Below, one piece after another: positions 47,302-60,100 of a stretch of DNA of 64,000 bases. Origin of the DNA: Carnegiea gigantea (taxonomy: Eukaryota > Streptophyta > Magnoliopsida > Caryophyllales > Cactaceae); assembly GCA_029747015.1 (NCBI GenBank), contig JAKOGI010000337.1, positions 376,001 through 440,000 of the forward strand, read 5' to 3'. Numbering within the stretch: the first letter of the stretch is position 1; every line of letters begins with the position of its first letter. The notes beneath the pieces are model-generated. The model had not been told where the DNA came from. It saw only the letters and a list, made by a program, of their open reading frames with translations, and made no database searches. The translations under genes were made by a program, and so were the position numbers.

Positions 47302-49442
47302 TTAATAACCCTTCTTGTAGAATCAGTTTGCTTTGGAGACCTAAGGTGCGTTTTCCATTTCCTTAACACTAGTTTGAGTCTTTAACGTATAATTGGAAAG
47401 CGATTGTTCTGTTCATGTTTGCATTGCCAGTGACAACTGATTGTCATTTTTGTATTTCAGATTTTTTGTAACTGATTTGGGACTGGGTAACCAAATTCTC
47501 CTTTGTAACCTGTTGATTGAGGGTATCAGATGATTATGATGGCATCATTCTTTTCTTAGAGGATTTGATTCATTGATGCTACCTTTCATACAAAGGTGGC
47601 TTGTAAATTCAGACTGGATTTTGCTCAATTGTTCCCTGATTGAGACACATTGTAACCGTTGGAACTGGGTTTCCCCTCTTACATTTCATTCATTATTATT
47701 TTTTGTGCGCTCCCTCTCCCTCCCCTCCCCCCCCCCCCCCCCCCCCCCAAAAAAGGGTGGACGACTTGAAACATTATGATTGATGAATTATGACTGCTGA
47801 GGTGCAAATAGTATTGTCAGTCACATACGCACCTCAGGAATAGTCAAGTTCATCAGAAGCATTGACAATGTAATGGTGATGCCCATTTCTAAGTGGTTAA
47901 GAGTTAAGTCTAAGTTTGGTATAAAAAATTCGTACCCGTTTAAAACTAGTAAAACACGGCGTAATAGGTAGGGGTATGGCCGTATAGGTGTTGAAAAGAG
48001 GGGGAAATAGGTATGGGGCGGATTATTAGTAAAATGGATGTGGTACAAGTATGGATATAGGTCCTACTCGTCCTATACTTTCTCTATACCAGTTTTATCA
48101 ATACCCACCTCAGATACCTGTACCTGTTTATTTAGAGTTCTAGTTTGTTACTTGTACTCATATATTTTTTTGTTGTTCTGAGTTGCTATTTAGGAATCTG
48201 ATGGGACATTTAAGTACTAATTTATCGCTTGAATTGGTAAGTTTTTTTAGTTATATTAGGTGTGAGATGATATTTTTTTTGGAAACTTGAAGTGCACGTG
48301 GCATATGAGCTATTTGGTTGTTGAATATGGGTACAATTTTTTTTTTGGAGGGGTCTATGTATAGCCGAATGATACCCTCATAGCTGCAATACGAGTGCCG
48401 GTATGTGTATCATTTTACAGTACTTGGTGGGTATGGATATAATATGGATATTAATTTTTAAAATGCTACTTTTATAATGAAACAAAACAAAAAAAGTAAC
48501 ATCAATTAAATATGTGCACTTGTGCTGTTGTGCATGCAGCAGTACTGATCTCATGGGTGTTGCTTTGCTTTTTGCTCCACTTCTTAAATGCAAAATGTGA
48601 GACTTTCAATTTCACGTGAATGTGGTCGAATCATTTACTCCATTCAACCACAACTACCAGAAAAATGACTGTCAAAATTGAACACTACATTATTCTCATG
48701 AATATAATTAAGAATCCTTATCTAGCTAGCTAGTTATTGTACAAATTTTATGATGATGTCCAGTTTTAATTAAATTAAATTAATAAGCTACAAGACAAAA
48801 AAAAGATCCTGTAGATTTTATGCAAATACATATGGTCGTGGGCTCTTTTTTTTTCCCCTGAATATATTTAGATATAAAGATGTAAATTAATCAATTAAGA
48901 TTCCTTCCCACCTTAGTCAGAACTTGAAGAGGAGAATATAAATTCTATTAACTATCTAATAATAAATTCAAACTGATAAAATATAAAGGTCATATTGCAA
49001 GTACATTTTTTTTCTTTACAAGGATAAAACAGAGATGATATCAATATTAGGTGGTTTGTTTTACAAGAACACATCCCTACTATACGGCCTATAATAATAT
49101 GACATATGTACGTGTTACGTGGATCAATGAAAACCCACAATAAGAACGCGAAAAAAGTTTTTGTAGGACTCTGTAGGGAGACACCCTTCATTTTCATGAG
49201 TCACAGTCTCAACTCCTAAGGTTTTCTTGAGTGATTATGAGGTGCCTACGGCTTGCATTTGTAGTTTTTCAGTCGGATGAGAATACGTACAATTGGACCC
49301 TTTTGCAGATCTGCCATGTAATGTAAACATCACATAGATCTGAAGTACATTAGAAGGAACTGACATGAAGATAGCTAGGCTTCTTTGTTTCCTCCCTAGC
49401 ATTCAATTTAGTCTCCAATTAGATTACAATCTTAGTTATTAG
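47302..49442. other. intergenic, 3' UTR then no gene seen
   Basis: Likely 3' UTR to about 47560. A run of about 22 C residues at 47727-47748 may be a sequencing or assembly weak spot. The remainder is AT-rich with no supported gene. Confidence 0.5.
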
Positions 49443-49626
49443 AGTGGGAAGCAGTGGTGGCCCGTTACTATCGAGAGCAAATTGGGTTGCGGATGCTTTT
49501 GTTACTATGGATGTTATTTCGCGTTGTGATTTTATTTTCTTTAATTATCCTACTAGAGAGGTGTTTAATATCTTGCATACAGGCACTAAGTTCCAATAAG
49601 AAATTATGATTACCAAAAAAAAAAAA
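49443..49626 (+). pseudogene. 5'-truncated LINE/RNase H-like relic with A-tail
   Basis: Translates as EWEAVVARYYRE, then after a one-base loss ANWVADAFVTMDVISRCDF and on to NILHTGTKFQ-stop at 49597-49599, followed within 15 bases by a run of 12 A residues. The RE-AN-VADAFA pattern is common at the C-terminus of plant non-LTR RNase H domains. The A-tail and 5' truncation fit a dead LINE insertion. A relic of a host RNase H-like gene is the alternative. Confidence 0.5.
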
Positions 49627-50629
49627 GGTTTTACTTTTTTCAAATTTAGAATTTAACTTTTTGATAACCGGATTCTTTCGATATCTAAATTTGGTATTTT
49701 TTTCAACGTAGGGTGTCTTTTTCTTTTGAAATTATGTTTGATGATTACGCTACAAGAAAATACTATGCATCATACTTTAGGGAGTACCATCTGAATACTG
49801 CAAGTAGTCTTTCATACCAATAAGTTAAAAAGAAAGGGGAAAAAACTCATAGCAATATTATCATACAATTTTATAAGAAATTTTGTTTTTGACAACGAGG
49901 ATTTTATTTTTTTATCGATAAGACAAGCAATTTTAATTTAATTTAATTTAAAATTGAAATGTGCGTTGGATAAAGATGACGAATTAATTATACAGTGTAA
50001 TTTATAATTACTTGTAAAATATATGACTTAATCACTACCAATTTAAAACTTCCTTTTAAATACAAATATCTCTTTCAAAAAATATAGATGTGCCTATTTA
50101 TTATTGAAAAATGTATGTGGACAACTAACTAAAGGTTGAAGAAATAAACATGAGATTGCAATGTGAACTTATATAATAGTCATTGGTGACTTTCATTTGT
50201 GGCAAATTATTACATACTTCCAAGAGTATGTATTCTCACAGCTATATATATGTACATTTTTTAATGTGTATTTGTTATATGAGCGGTTATTAATACATAT
50301 TTTACTTACATGGCTTCCGACTACATATTCCTAAATATATGATATAAGCTTTGGCATGCATTCCTTTTATATAATAGTTAAGTAAGGATATGTCCATGTT
50401 TATAGGTTGTGATTGAGCTTTATTAACTTTGACTAGAATCAGTAAATCAAATATAGAAGTTGTATTTGAATTCAAGTCAAACTTGATTAAATTGTAGGCT
50501 TAATTTGCTTTAAATAATCAACTTTACATGATCAAAATTTAAGGATTATATATCAATTATAAAAAAATTGCATCGAGAAACCATGAAAATTGATTTATCT
50601 CCGTCAGACAAGGTAGCATGTATAATTAA
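49627..50629. other. intergenic, no gene seen
   Basis: AT-rich, no reading frame of note. Confidence 0.5.
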
Positions 50630-51233
50630 GGCCCTATTCTTTTCGTGGTTGAATGTAACCATCTCACCGTTCCTACTTCCACCCACTCCCTTGTCCCTTA
50701 TCCATTTCTTCCCAAGGGTTAAAAAAAAAATAAAAATAAATACCATTCATTTTCACTCCCACCCATCTCACCAACTCCTTCGCACTCCTACATATAACTA
50801 CTATTTCTCATATTTTGAAAACTTTTATAATTTATGTCATTGTGTGTACGAATAGTGTCATAACAATTATGAAGAGTTTTATTTATTTTTTAGATGTTAT
50901 GAAAATATTTGTTAGACGTATCGAAAATTGTAGATGAAGTAATTTTTTTATATATATTGAAGGAATAACAGTTTTGTTTTTGTGTTGTTAAGCAAATGTT
51001 AGTTATTCGTGACTAGTAGATGTTTTGGATTTGATTCTGTATATGGAAGAGATGCTTTAATTTTTTTTACATTGGTCGTAATTCGTGATTGGGAATGCCG
51101 ATGTATTCTATCTGTATATTGGGCAGATACTTTTTGCCGTCTGCATTGGAAACAAAATATTGGTGATGACACAAACTGCAGATGATTTGCGTCCTGTATG
51201 TGGAATAGATTTTGTTTTTGTTCTTCATATTTG
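50630..51233. other. isolated end of an inverted-repeat element plus AT-rich DNA
   Basis: GGCCCTATTCTTTTCGTGG at 50630 matches the family's left end, followed by CCACCCACTCCC-type words, but its partner end was not found before the next element. Confidence 0.4.
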
Positions 51234-52024
51234 GGGCATGTTCTTTTCGTTGGTAATTGAGGTTAGTAAAAGAGTGAAGTTGGTTTGAGGTGGGTTAAAG
51301 TTGATATTTTTTATTGAAGTGGATTGAAGCAGGTTGAAGTGAGTTGAAATTGGTTGAAATGGGTTAAAGTTGGTATATTTTTTGAAGTTGGTTAAAATAG
51401 TGAGAATAAAATTTTAAAGAATGTGGGTTGAAGTTAGTTGAAATTGGTTGAAATGAGTTAAAGTTTGTTGAAGTTGATATTTTTTTATTGAAGTGGGTTG
51501 AAGTTGATTGAAGGGGTTGGAGTTGATAATAACAAATTTAAATTTACAATCTCTGCAACGACTAACGAATTTTGGTTATCAAATTTAAATTTGCAATTTC
51601 TACAATGACTAACAAATTTTGGTCACCTAGGGAGAAAATAACAAATTTGGTTCATATATCAACAAAACATACATATGCATTTTTTTTTTTTACGAATAAT
51701 ATTACAACTTTTTTAGAGTAACAATGACCACAAAATAATATTTCGTTATCGAGTCAAGACGGAAAAATTTTTTTCAGTCTAAATAAAAATTTTATCATCG
51801 GTAATTACTATCATAAATAAAAGATTATATTAAAAAATAAAATACGTAACTTATACCATACTCTTACTTCATTCAACTCCTTCTCACGTCTTTCCATCTT
51901 TTTCCACTCATTCCTCTCCTTTCTCACACCCATATATAACAAGTCACTCCTACTCACTCCTTCTCTCCCTTTTCCACTCCTAGCCGTTCAACACTTGTAA
52001 TTTCCCAACGAAAAGAGCAAGGTC
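51234..52024 (+). mobile_element. inverted-repeat element, about 790 bp
   Basis: Left end GGGCATGTTCTTTTCGTTGG and right end CCAACGAAAAGAGCAAGGTC pair as inverted repeats. The left third has GGTTGAAGTGGG-type words and the right end CACTCCTTCTC-type words. No transposase frame. Confidence 0.6.
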
Positions 52025-52028
52025 TAAA

Positions 52029-52243
52029 AGCCTATTCTTTTCGTGGGTAAATTGGGGTGAGTAAAAAGGTGAAGTTGGTTGAAGTAGGTTGAAGTTGGTT
52101 GAAATAAGTTTAAGTATGTTGAATTTTTTATGTAATAAATTAAACTTAGTTAAAATAGTAAAAGTAAATTGAGGTAAGTTACAGTTAATTGAAATGTGTT
52201 GAAATTGATATTTTAAAATTTACCTGAGAAAAAAAATAGACTT
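52029..52243 (+). mobile_element. small inverted-repeat element, about 215 bp
   Basis: Left end AGCCTATTCTTTTCGTGGGT and right end TACCTGAGAAAAAAAATAGAC pair imperfectly. The interior has GGTTGAAGTAGG words as at 40154. It sits four bases after the previous element. Confidence 0.6.
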
Positions 52244-53749
52244 TAAATGGAGAGATCACTGGCAAAATGATTATTTGGTTGGTAAAAAAAAAAAAAAACA
52301 ATTACTTTGGTATTTGTAATTGCCACGTAAATCTTGGTGTCAACTCATTAAATCTTATCCGATGTCGATCGATTGGCAAAGTTGGATACTTACAATTTTT
52401 ATTTATTTATTTTTTTTCATAACCTAGGATGGATTAAACTTCCGCCTAACACATGCACTGCCTTCTTCAAGGAGGCAAAAAGTTCATATTGATGGATGAC
52501 GCAACCTCGTGATTAGCATCAACCCAACTTACGTGATTAGCATCAACCATCATTTCTAAAGAGACTGAAACTTTAAAAAAATTAATGACGTAATAAAAAA
52601 TTAAATTCAAATTAGATTTTTGGGATTTTTTAACTAATTAAAACCGGCTAAATTGAATATTACTTATTTATAAAGATAAAAACCCAAGAGTAAACATAAA
52701 ATTGGTAACAAGAAATAATAATTCATATTAATTATCCTAATTATCTTATATAGTTATATCCAATGACTAACTAATATTTTCATAACCGTGTGATACACGA
52801 AAAATCTGGTAAATTTTTAGTTGTAGTAATTGCTTATAAAAATTACAATATGTCATTTGGTAATTGCACAAGTTTTTAAGATTTTTTAAAAATAATTAGT
52901 AAGTTTTTATGCTAAAGTAGTTATCAAGATATGCATGTTATGACAAACTATCAAGAAATTTTTTTTTTGATGTATTAAAATATTTGCTAGTGAGAATTGT
53001 AATACTATGATTTCTTTGTGATAATTTAAAAATTATAGTAGTCCAAAACATAATTTAATTTGGAGAAAAAATTAAGAACATAATTAACTTGTAAGATTTA
53101 ATTTTTTTATGAAAAGTTAATTAGAAAATTTTAATAAAAATTAAAGTTTTGATGACATTTTTAACAATAGTCAATGTATTTTTAATACAATAACAAAAAT
53201 TATAGTTATAAATAATTAGATAAAGAATTCAATTATTAAATTTGTTTTGAATGACCATAAATATGACAAACTATTTATGTTAAAGGAAAAATAATCTTAC
53301 AACCAGAAAAATTATTAATACTTGCTTGGACCCTTATATTCTGAAAAATTAAAGTAATATCGTGAATTTCACATATTACACTGAAGAAATTTGCTAAAAG
53401 AAATATAATCTTATCACAATTCATTGTTGATTCCAGTTTGAACTCGTACACTTCTGTATTTCTTTTAGCACATTGTGTCGGTAACATTCATGTAGTATTA
53501 TTTTGTATATAAAAGATCGTAACTATGGTTGGATTGTATCTAATATATCTAATATTTTATATCTATAGTTATACTTATATTTATGTTCAAAGATATGGAA
53601 AAAAAATGAAATTCTAATATTTTTTATTATTTATTTTTAACAATAATTGTGCCTTTATAGTAATAAGCTATAGAGTATGTGTAAACGACGATGCGTCTTT
53701 ACAATATTCCATATTAGTTGCCCAATTTTGGGTATAAATTGAAAACTTA
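52244..53749. other. intergenic, no gene seen
   Basis: Very AT-rich. No supported gene or element. Confidence 0.5.
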
Positions 53750-54052
53750 ACATGCACAATAAATTATTCATAATTAGCGCATTTATTTTATTATAATGTG
53801 ATGCATTATTTATGGGAATATTGGGAGTAGTGTCAGGAATATAATATAATAGATTATCATAATCGAATGTTGTCTCCTTTTTTTTTTTGGGGTTTTTGTA
53901 AAGAAAATCTTCCAAATTGTAGTTAATTTTATAAAATCTTCTTTTGGAAAAGAAAATCTTCCATACATGTTTAACTAACTTGTTTTTTTTAAACCAAAAA
54001 CTATTGATTATCGTTGAAAGTTTGTGGGAGTGATATGTGTCAAAAATTTAGA
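53750..54052 (+). repeat. direct duplication, copy 1
   Basis: About 300 bp that recurs in diverged form at about 54268-54567. Shared phrases include GCATTTATTTTATT, CAAATTGTAGTTAATTTTAT and ATGTGTCAAAAA, in the same order. No coding content. Confidence 0.75.
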
Positions 54053-54267
54053 GGAAAAAACTGAAAAACAAATACAACATTTATGTAGTAGATCCGGGTC
54101 TATAAACTTGCTGAGGTGACGAGGTATGGACTACATGAACCTTATTTATTTATTGTTTTGGAATGTGGGACCATTGAAAATAGGCGTAGCTTTTGAAAAA
54201 TAAAAGGAATTACCATTTTGATAACCCGGGTCTATAGAACCGGGCCTGCATTATAGTTTGTGAAGTC
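54053..54267. other. spacer between the direct copies
   Basis: AT-rich, no gene. The phrase CCGGGTCTATA occurs twice, near 54094 and 54227. Confidence 0.4.
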
Positions 54268-54567
54268 CAATATGTACAATAGACTCTCCATAATTGGTGC
54301 ATTTATTTTATTGTCATATAATGCATTGTTTTTTGTAATATTGGGAGCGAGTGATGTTAGTAATATAATATAGTGAATTACATAATTGAAATATTTTGTC
54401 TTTTTTTATCTTGCAAAGAAAATCTTTCAAATTGTAGTTAATTTTATAAAATCCTTTGTTGGGAAAGAAAATCTTTCATACATAATTAACTAATTAACTT
54501 GTGATTTAAAAAATAAAAACGATTAATTATCTTAGAAATTCCGAGGAAGTGACATGTGTCAAAAAGC
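54268..54567 (+). repeat. direct duplication, copy 2
   Basis: Second copy of the 53750-54052 segment, offset by about 520 bp. Confidence 0.75.
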
Positions 54568-54668
54568 TGGAAGAGTTTGTTTTGTTTTAATATATATAGA
54601 TAGATAGATATGTGGATATCCATAAGTGTTGTGTAAATCTATTATTATTTTTATTAAAATTTATAAGG

Positions 54669-55425
54669 GAATTAGGGCAAAATCTAGCTCCTCTTTGATG
54701 GGAAAAAGAGGAAAAGGAATCACCTTTCTCTCTTTTTTTTTTGGGTTTATTTTTTATCTTTTTCAGCTAATTTAAGTGCAAAATCACCTCCATTCCCCAC
54801 GCAAAATTAACTTCCTGCCCCCTCATACACCTGGAATTTTACCAACCGACGACACCCTTTATCATCTTCTTTGTCATTCTCCATTGAATTCCCCTCCCCC
54901 CTCCCTCAAATCCATTCTCCTTGTTTGCCCATTTCTTATTCATTACTCTGCCCCTCTATTTCTTTCTCCTACAATAAAACTTCCATGAGTGAGGAGTTTT
55001 CTGAATCATGCGGAATCATGCTACCATTTTTGCTGATTGGCATTGGAATATGCTTGGTTTCATTGAAAAAGCGGGGGGCAGTTAAGAACCATGATCAGAA
55101 AGGGGCAATGAAGAAGCTTGAAAGACTCAGGTGTTCTGTTAAGAACTGTGATTGGGGTAAAATTGGCAATGATTCAGTAGTTTACAGGTTGCATGCTGCT
55201 AATTCTGGGGCTAAAACTGATCCCAATGAGCCTTATGCTGAACTTTGGATGGGAACCCATGAATCTGGACCTTCTTATGTTATCACCAAAGGTAAAATAT
55301 TGGACAATGGGAGATTTGGTGATTTGGGTTGCATGACTCTCAAGTCTTGGATTCAGAAAAACCCTCAGGTTCTTGGGGACAAGGTTTGTCAGAACTGGGG
55401 ATCTGATCTGCCCTTCTTATTTAAG
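54669..55425 (+). repeat. partial tandem duplicate of the phosphomannose isomerase 5' region
   Basis: From GAATTAGGGCAAAATCTAGC onward this copies the segment starting at 56142: upstream sequence, leader and exon 1. It lacks 333 bp present before the start codon in the other copy (56837-57169). Confidence 0.8.
54985..55425 (+). pseudogene. phosphomannose isomerase exon-1 duplicate (gene fragment)
   Basis: 147 codons, MSEEFSESCG to DLPFLFK, followed by a usable donor (GTATTTG). It matches exon 1 of the full gene at 57170 with scattered changes and lacks ten codons (residues 44-53 region, [10 protein letters not shown]). Exons 2-5, with all four zinc ligands, do not follow before the full gene begins. 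Read-through adds 23 residues and stops at 55497. The exon is open, so a short product or a spliced transcript into the next gene's exon 2 is conceivable. Confidence 0.8.
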
Positions 55426-56141
55426 GTATTTGTTTTAGTGATTCTTGATTCTTCCTCTTATGGTTTGATAGACGTGTATGGTTTCGTTGACCTATAAATA
55501 AAGCGTTCAAAGTCTTCTAAGAAGAATATCTTGACTAGAGCAAGCCAAGTCTTTCATATTAATTTGATCAAGCCGCTGTTAACGTATGCGTATTTCTTAT
55601 CTTTAGTATTCATAATCATATTGCAAAACCCTGGAATACGGGATCATCTTTATGCAATATCAATTTGAAGTAAATGGTATATCATTTTTGTTTTACTGAA
55701 ATTCAAATAGCTAAGTTGAAGACAGAGAAGGGTGGTAATAAATCATTTTATGTATCCCACTATAATTTTTCAAACCGGTTGGCATGAAGGGAGACATAAT
55801 TCAGATGATGAATTTCAAGCCAACTTTACCGAATTTGAATACTCCCCCACATGTCAAAAGGTCTAAGGGACGTCAATTTTTTGTAATGAGTAATTGGCTC
55901 TAGTTTTTACTTAATGTGACGTCCAAGATTATCTTGTGATTTCAGCATGAAAGCGTTACTCCACCTGTACCTTATCTATTTAATGCTTGTTAGACTCTAT
56001 ATGACTTACTCACCCTCGAATGAAATCTAATAGCGAGATATAATAATATGCTTGAATTCAATGTCCATCGTAAGTATTGTACATCTTTTAGTTGGTGACT
56101 TCATTTCTTATTTATTTAATTAAATTAAAAAAGCAAAAAAA
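55426..56141. other. spacer between the duplicates
   Basis: No exon-2-like sequence was found. AT-rich with no supported gene. Confidence 0.5.
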
Positions 56142-57169
56142 GAATTAGGGCAAAATCTAGCTCCTTTTTGATGGGAAAAGGTGGTCGAGGAATCAATATG
56201 GAATGATGCAGGAGTTTCCAAATTTAAAATAAAATTAGTAAGTCTGGTGTGAGACCATCTTATATAAAATGTATTATGAAATAGATATTTTTATAGTGAC
56301 TTTTAATAATAATTGAAAATCATCAATAATGCATTTAAGAATGACTGTAATAATTTACACCAAAAAAAGAATGACTATAATAAAATCACTGTTATATATA
56401 TTATTAGTTAATAGTTACCAAAAATTAGAAAGTCATTTAAAAACACATTATTATTACTTACCGTGAAACTTTAAAAAATTTATATGAACCGACCTCATTC
56501 AAAAAATTTATGAAATGAAATCCCTTTTTCAGATTTTTTGGGGCAAGTGTAAAGTCACCTTCCTCATTATTCCCCACAGAAATTAAGTTCCTCCCTCCTT
56601 TCCTCCCCCTGAGGCCCTGATACAGCTGCATTGTTACCAACCGCGTGCCTCTTCGAATTCCACCGACTACACCCCTTGGCGCTCTCTTCATCATCTTTTT
56701 CTTCTTCATCTTCCCATCTCAAAAACCCAGATCCACCATTGCAATTCCCATCAATTCTTCAACTTTTCCTTTGCCCATTTCTTCTTCATTACTCGGCCTT
56801 TTTCTTTCTTTCCTCATTTCAAACCATAAAACTTCCTCTAGATCTTGTTTTGGGGGGGGGGGGTCTCTCTCCTTATGTTCAAATATAAAGCCACATTTCC
56901 CCCCTTTAATGGCGGATAATACATTCTGTTCTCCAGAATATACCCCCTTTTCCTCTCTCTTTCCTGTTTAAAAAACCTCTCTTTCTGGGCATCTTTCATC
57001 GTGCTTTCGTAAACTTCACTGCGTTGATATATCTGCAATAGTCGCTGGTCAAATCTTCCTTCCTCTTTTTTGTTTGTTTTCCGTGCTATGATTGCGGTTT
57101 GAATCGCTTCAGGACGAGGGCCGGGGGGGAGGGGGTGGTCTCTCTCTCCGGGGGAAAAATTAGTCTTCC
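56142..57169 (+). promoter_or_regulatory. upstream region of phosphomannose isomerase gene
   Basis: Contains duplicated upstream sequence, a pyrimidine-rich leader (56690-56860) and a 333-bp segment bounded by CTTCC at 56832-56836 and 57165-57169 that is absent from the fragment copy. Runs of G near 56851-56861 and 57121-57136. Confidence 0.5.
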
Positions 57170-60100
57170 ATGAGTGAGGAATTTGTTGAATCATACGGAA
57201 TTATGATACCCATTTTACTGATTGTTGTTGGGATTTGCTTGGTTTCGTTGAAAAAGTGGGGAGCAGTTAAGAACCATGATGAGAAAGGGGTAATGACGGT
57301 TAATAGTGGGGGTTTATGGGCTGCGAAGAAGCTTCAAAGGCTCAGATGTTCGGTTAAGAACTATGATTGGGGTAAAATTGGCACTGATTCTGTAGTTTAT
57401 AGGCTGCATGCTGCCAATTCTGGGGCTAAAATTGACCCCAATAAGCCTTATGCTGAACTTTGGATGGGAACCCATGAATCTGGGCCTTCTTATGTTATCA
57501 CCAATGGTAAAAACTTGGGCAATGGGAGATTTTGTGATTCGGGTTGTGTGACTCTTAAGTCCTGGATTGAGAAAAACCCTCATGTTCTTGGTGACAAGGT
57601 TCGCCTGAAGTGGGGATGTGATCTGCCCTTTTTGTTCAAGGTATTTACTTCGATCGCAATTCCCCCTTTTATTGTTGTTCTTGGGATTTCTCATATCCCT
57701 TAAAAGTTTTGATCTTGCTGAATTTCCTGTTTGATAGACATATTTGGTTTGTGTAGTTGAAGCTCTATATGTGATATGGTTCTAGTTGCACCAGTATTTT
57801 GTATTTGAGATTTTAGAGCATGATGGCATTTTGAATTTGTGTCGTAATGGACTACATTTAGCATCTCGTTTTGTCTTCTACTTCTCAATCTTTGTGAAGT
57901 AGTTGAAGGTCTATTGGAGCATGTTGTAGTTGCATCGATACTTCTTAATTTGAGATTCTAGAGCATGATGTCTTTCTGAATCTGTAATGGAATAAGGTGT
58001 AACTTTGTCTTCCACTTTTCAATTCTTGTGGCGTAACTTCTCAATGTTTTAACTAGGCTTCTTAGCTGAAACTAGCCTCTCTGTTCGCCCGTAACCCCTT
58101 CATAATAGGGAGTCTTGTGAGAGGCGCTGAAACATTGATAGAATTCAACCAGCAGAGTATTGTCGCTTTTGTGTTGTTGTCCCACGATGATTTTGAATCT
58201 AGTGGTGTTATTTGATATGTGCAGGTGCTTTCAGTTGCGAAGCCCTTGTCAATACAGGCTCACCCTTGTAAAGAGTTAGCAAAGAAGTTGCACATGCGGG
58301 ACCCGAATACTTACAAGGATGAGAATCATAAGCCAGAGATGGCTTTGGCTATAACAGAATTTGAGGCCCTCTGTGGTTTTGTTGGTCTCAAGGTGAAATA
58401 TAAACCTGTTTGATCTCTTCTTATATCCTTGTTGTTGAGTGTATTATATTTGTGTAGTTCTTAGGCACTTGCAAGTTAATTTCATTGTGAGGTTAGAAAT
58501 GACATTTCTTGGTTTCTAGTCATGGATTACCAGATTTTAATTAAGAGGAGTAGCCAGAGTAACGAGGATAAAAAATAATGAATGGAAAGCCAAAATCAAG
58601 AATATGGGAAATATATTTCCAAATACTTCAATGGTTCCCATGTTCTAGATTTTTGCTTCGCTTCCTTTGTTCGTCATCTCCGTTATTTCCCTTCCTTTTT
58701 CCGTCCTTCCATTATTTTCCCTGCTTTATGCATCATCTTCATTACAGAGAAATCATAACTTCAATTTTATTATGCAATACCTAGGTGGAAATTTGTAATA
58801 CTTTAAAGCTACTAGGTTTAATCTTGCAATGATTGGGAACGAGATAACACGTTTCTATTCTCTGTTGAGTGTCATAGTGAACCAAACATTGAGCTGGCAT
58901 GTAAACAATAGGTCTTGTCGTCTGTGAATAATTGAGAATCTACGAGGACTTGGGTCCTTGCATTTTGTTTGATTGATACAACTGAAAGCATATAGAAACC
59001 TGGTTGATATGTTGATGCTTTTTTGCAGCTGGTTTTTGTCATTTGTATCTGACCTTTGTGGTTATATTTGCACTTAATCTGTATGATGTCACTTGCACAA
59101 AACCATGGTAACTTGTTTATACTCCAGGATCTTCAAGGGATTCTCAATGATGTTCCAGAAATTTCACTACTGGTGGGTACTACTATCATTAACCGTGTCT
59201 CGAGCATCACCACTGAGAATGGGGAAGATGAAATTAGAGATGTTCTGAAACAACTGTTTACCCAACTCATGTCAGCAAGTGAGCCTGAGGTTGCGGACAT
59301 TCTGACCCAGTTAACTAGCCGATTGAGGATGAAAGATGAGGTAAGTTTAAGTTTTGTATTTTTCAGCTTATAGAGAAATTCTTGTCTGCCTTGTGTTAGG
59401 TAGGTGATGACAATTTTCCAATTATTATTCATACCCCAAACAATCTGCAGAATATTTTAGCATCCTGATTTTTAGAATTTGTCGCTAATGAAAATAAACA
59501 AATAGAAGCAATGTAATTAGTAGCAACTCTAATTTTTGTGGGAGAAGTTATCATTTTGCTCTTTGGAAAGTGTAATCAGACCACCTCCTTACGGAAAGGG
59601 GGGGGGGGCGGTACAAACCTTTCTGCTACTTCCCCAGGTATTTGTTTTCAACTGAAGATTCTGCATAGGGGATTGTGACCATGTTGAATATTCTTGATGT
59701 TGGAATGAAAATGTTAGACTGAATTGCTAAAAGCTATCTTTTCCCATAGCTAGTGCTGTTCGAATATATTGCTGAGTTTGTTATCCTGATCAATCGTTCC
59801 TGGTGTACAAGATGGCAAGATGCTCATTATGGTTATCTAACCATAGTAGGTAATTAAAGGTTGTCTTCAATATAATGAGGCCTATGATTCCTGCGTTGAT
59901 GCTATGCTAGGAAAGATGCATGCTGAAGTCTAAATATATAGCTTCTGCATTTCTGTTTTCTCCATTTCTGTTTTGTTCTTCTGTTACTGTCGTAAGGGGT
60001 GTCCTCCCTTAAAAAGTTGAATTGTTTTGAAATCAGTGTAAAATTTGGAAGTTTGGCCTTATGTTCGGCTGGTCAAGCTGGTTTATAATCTTGTATTGGA

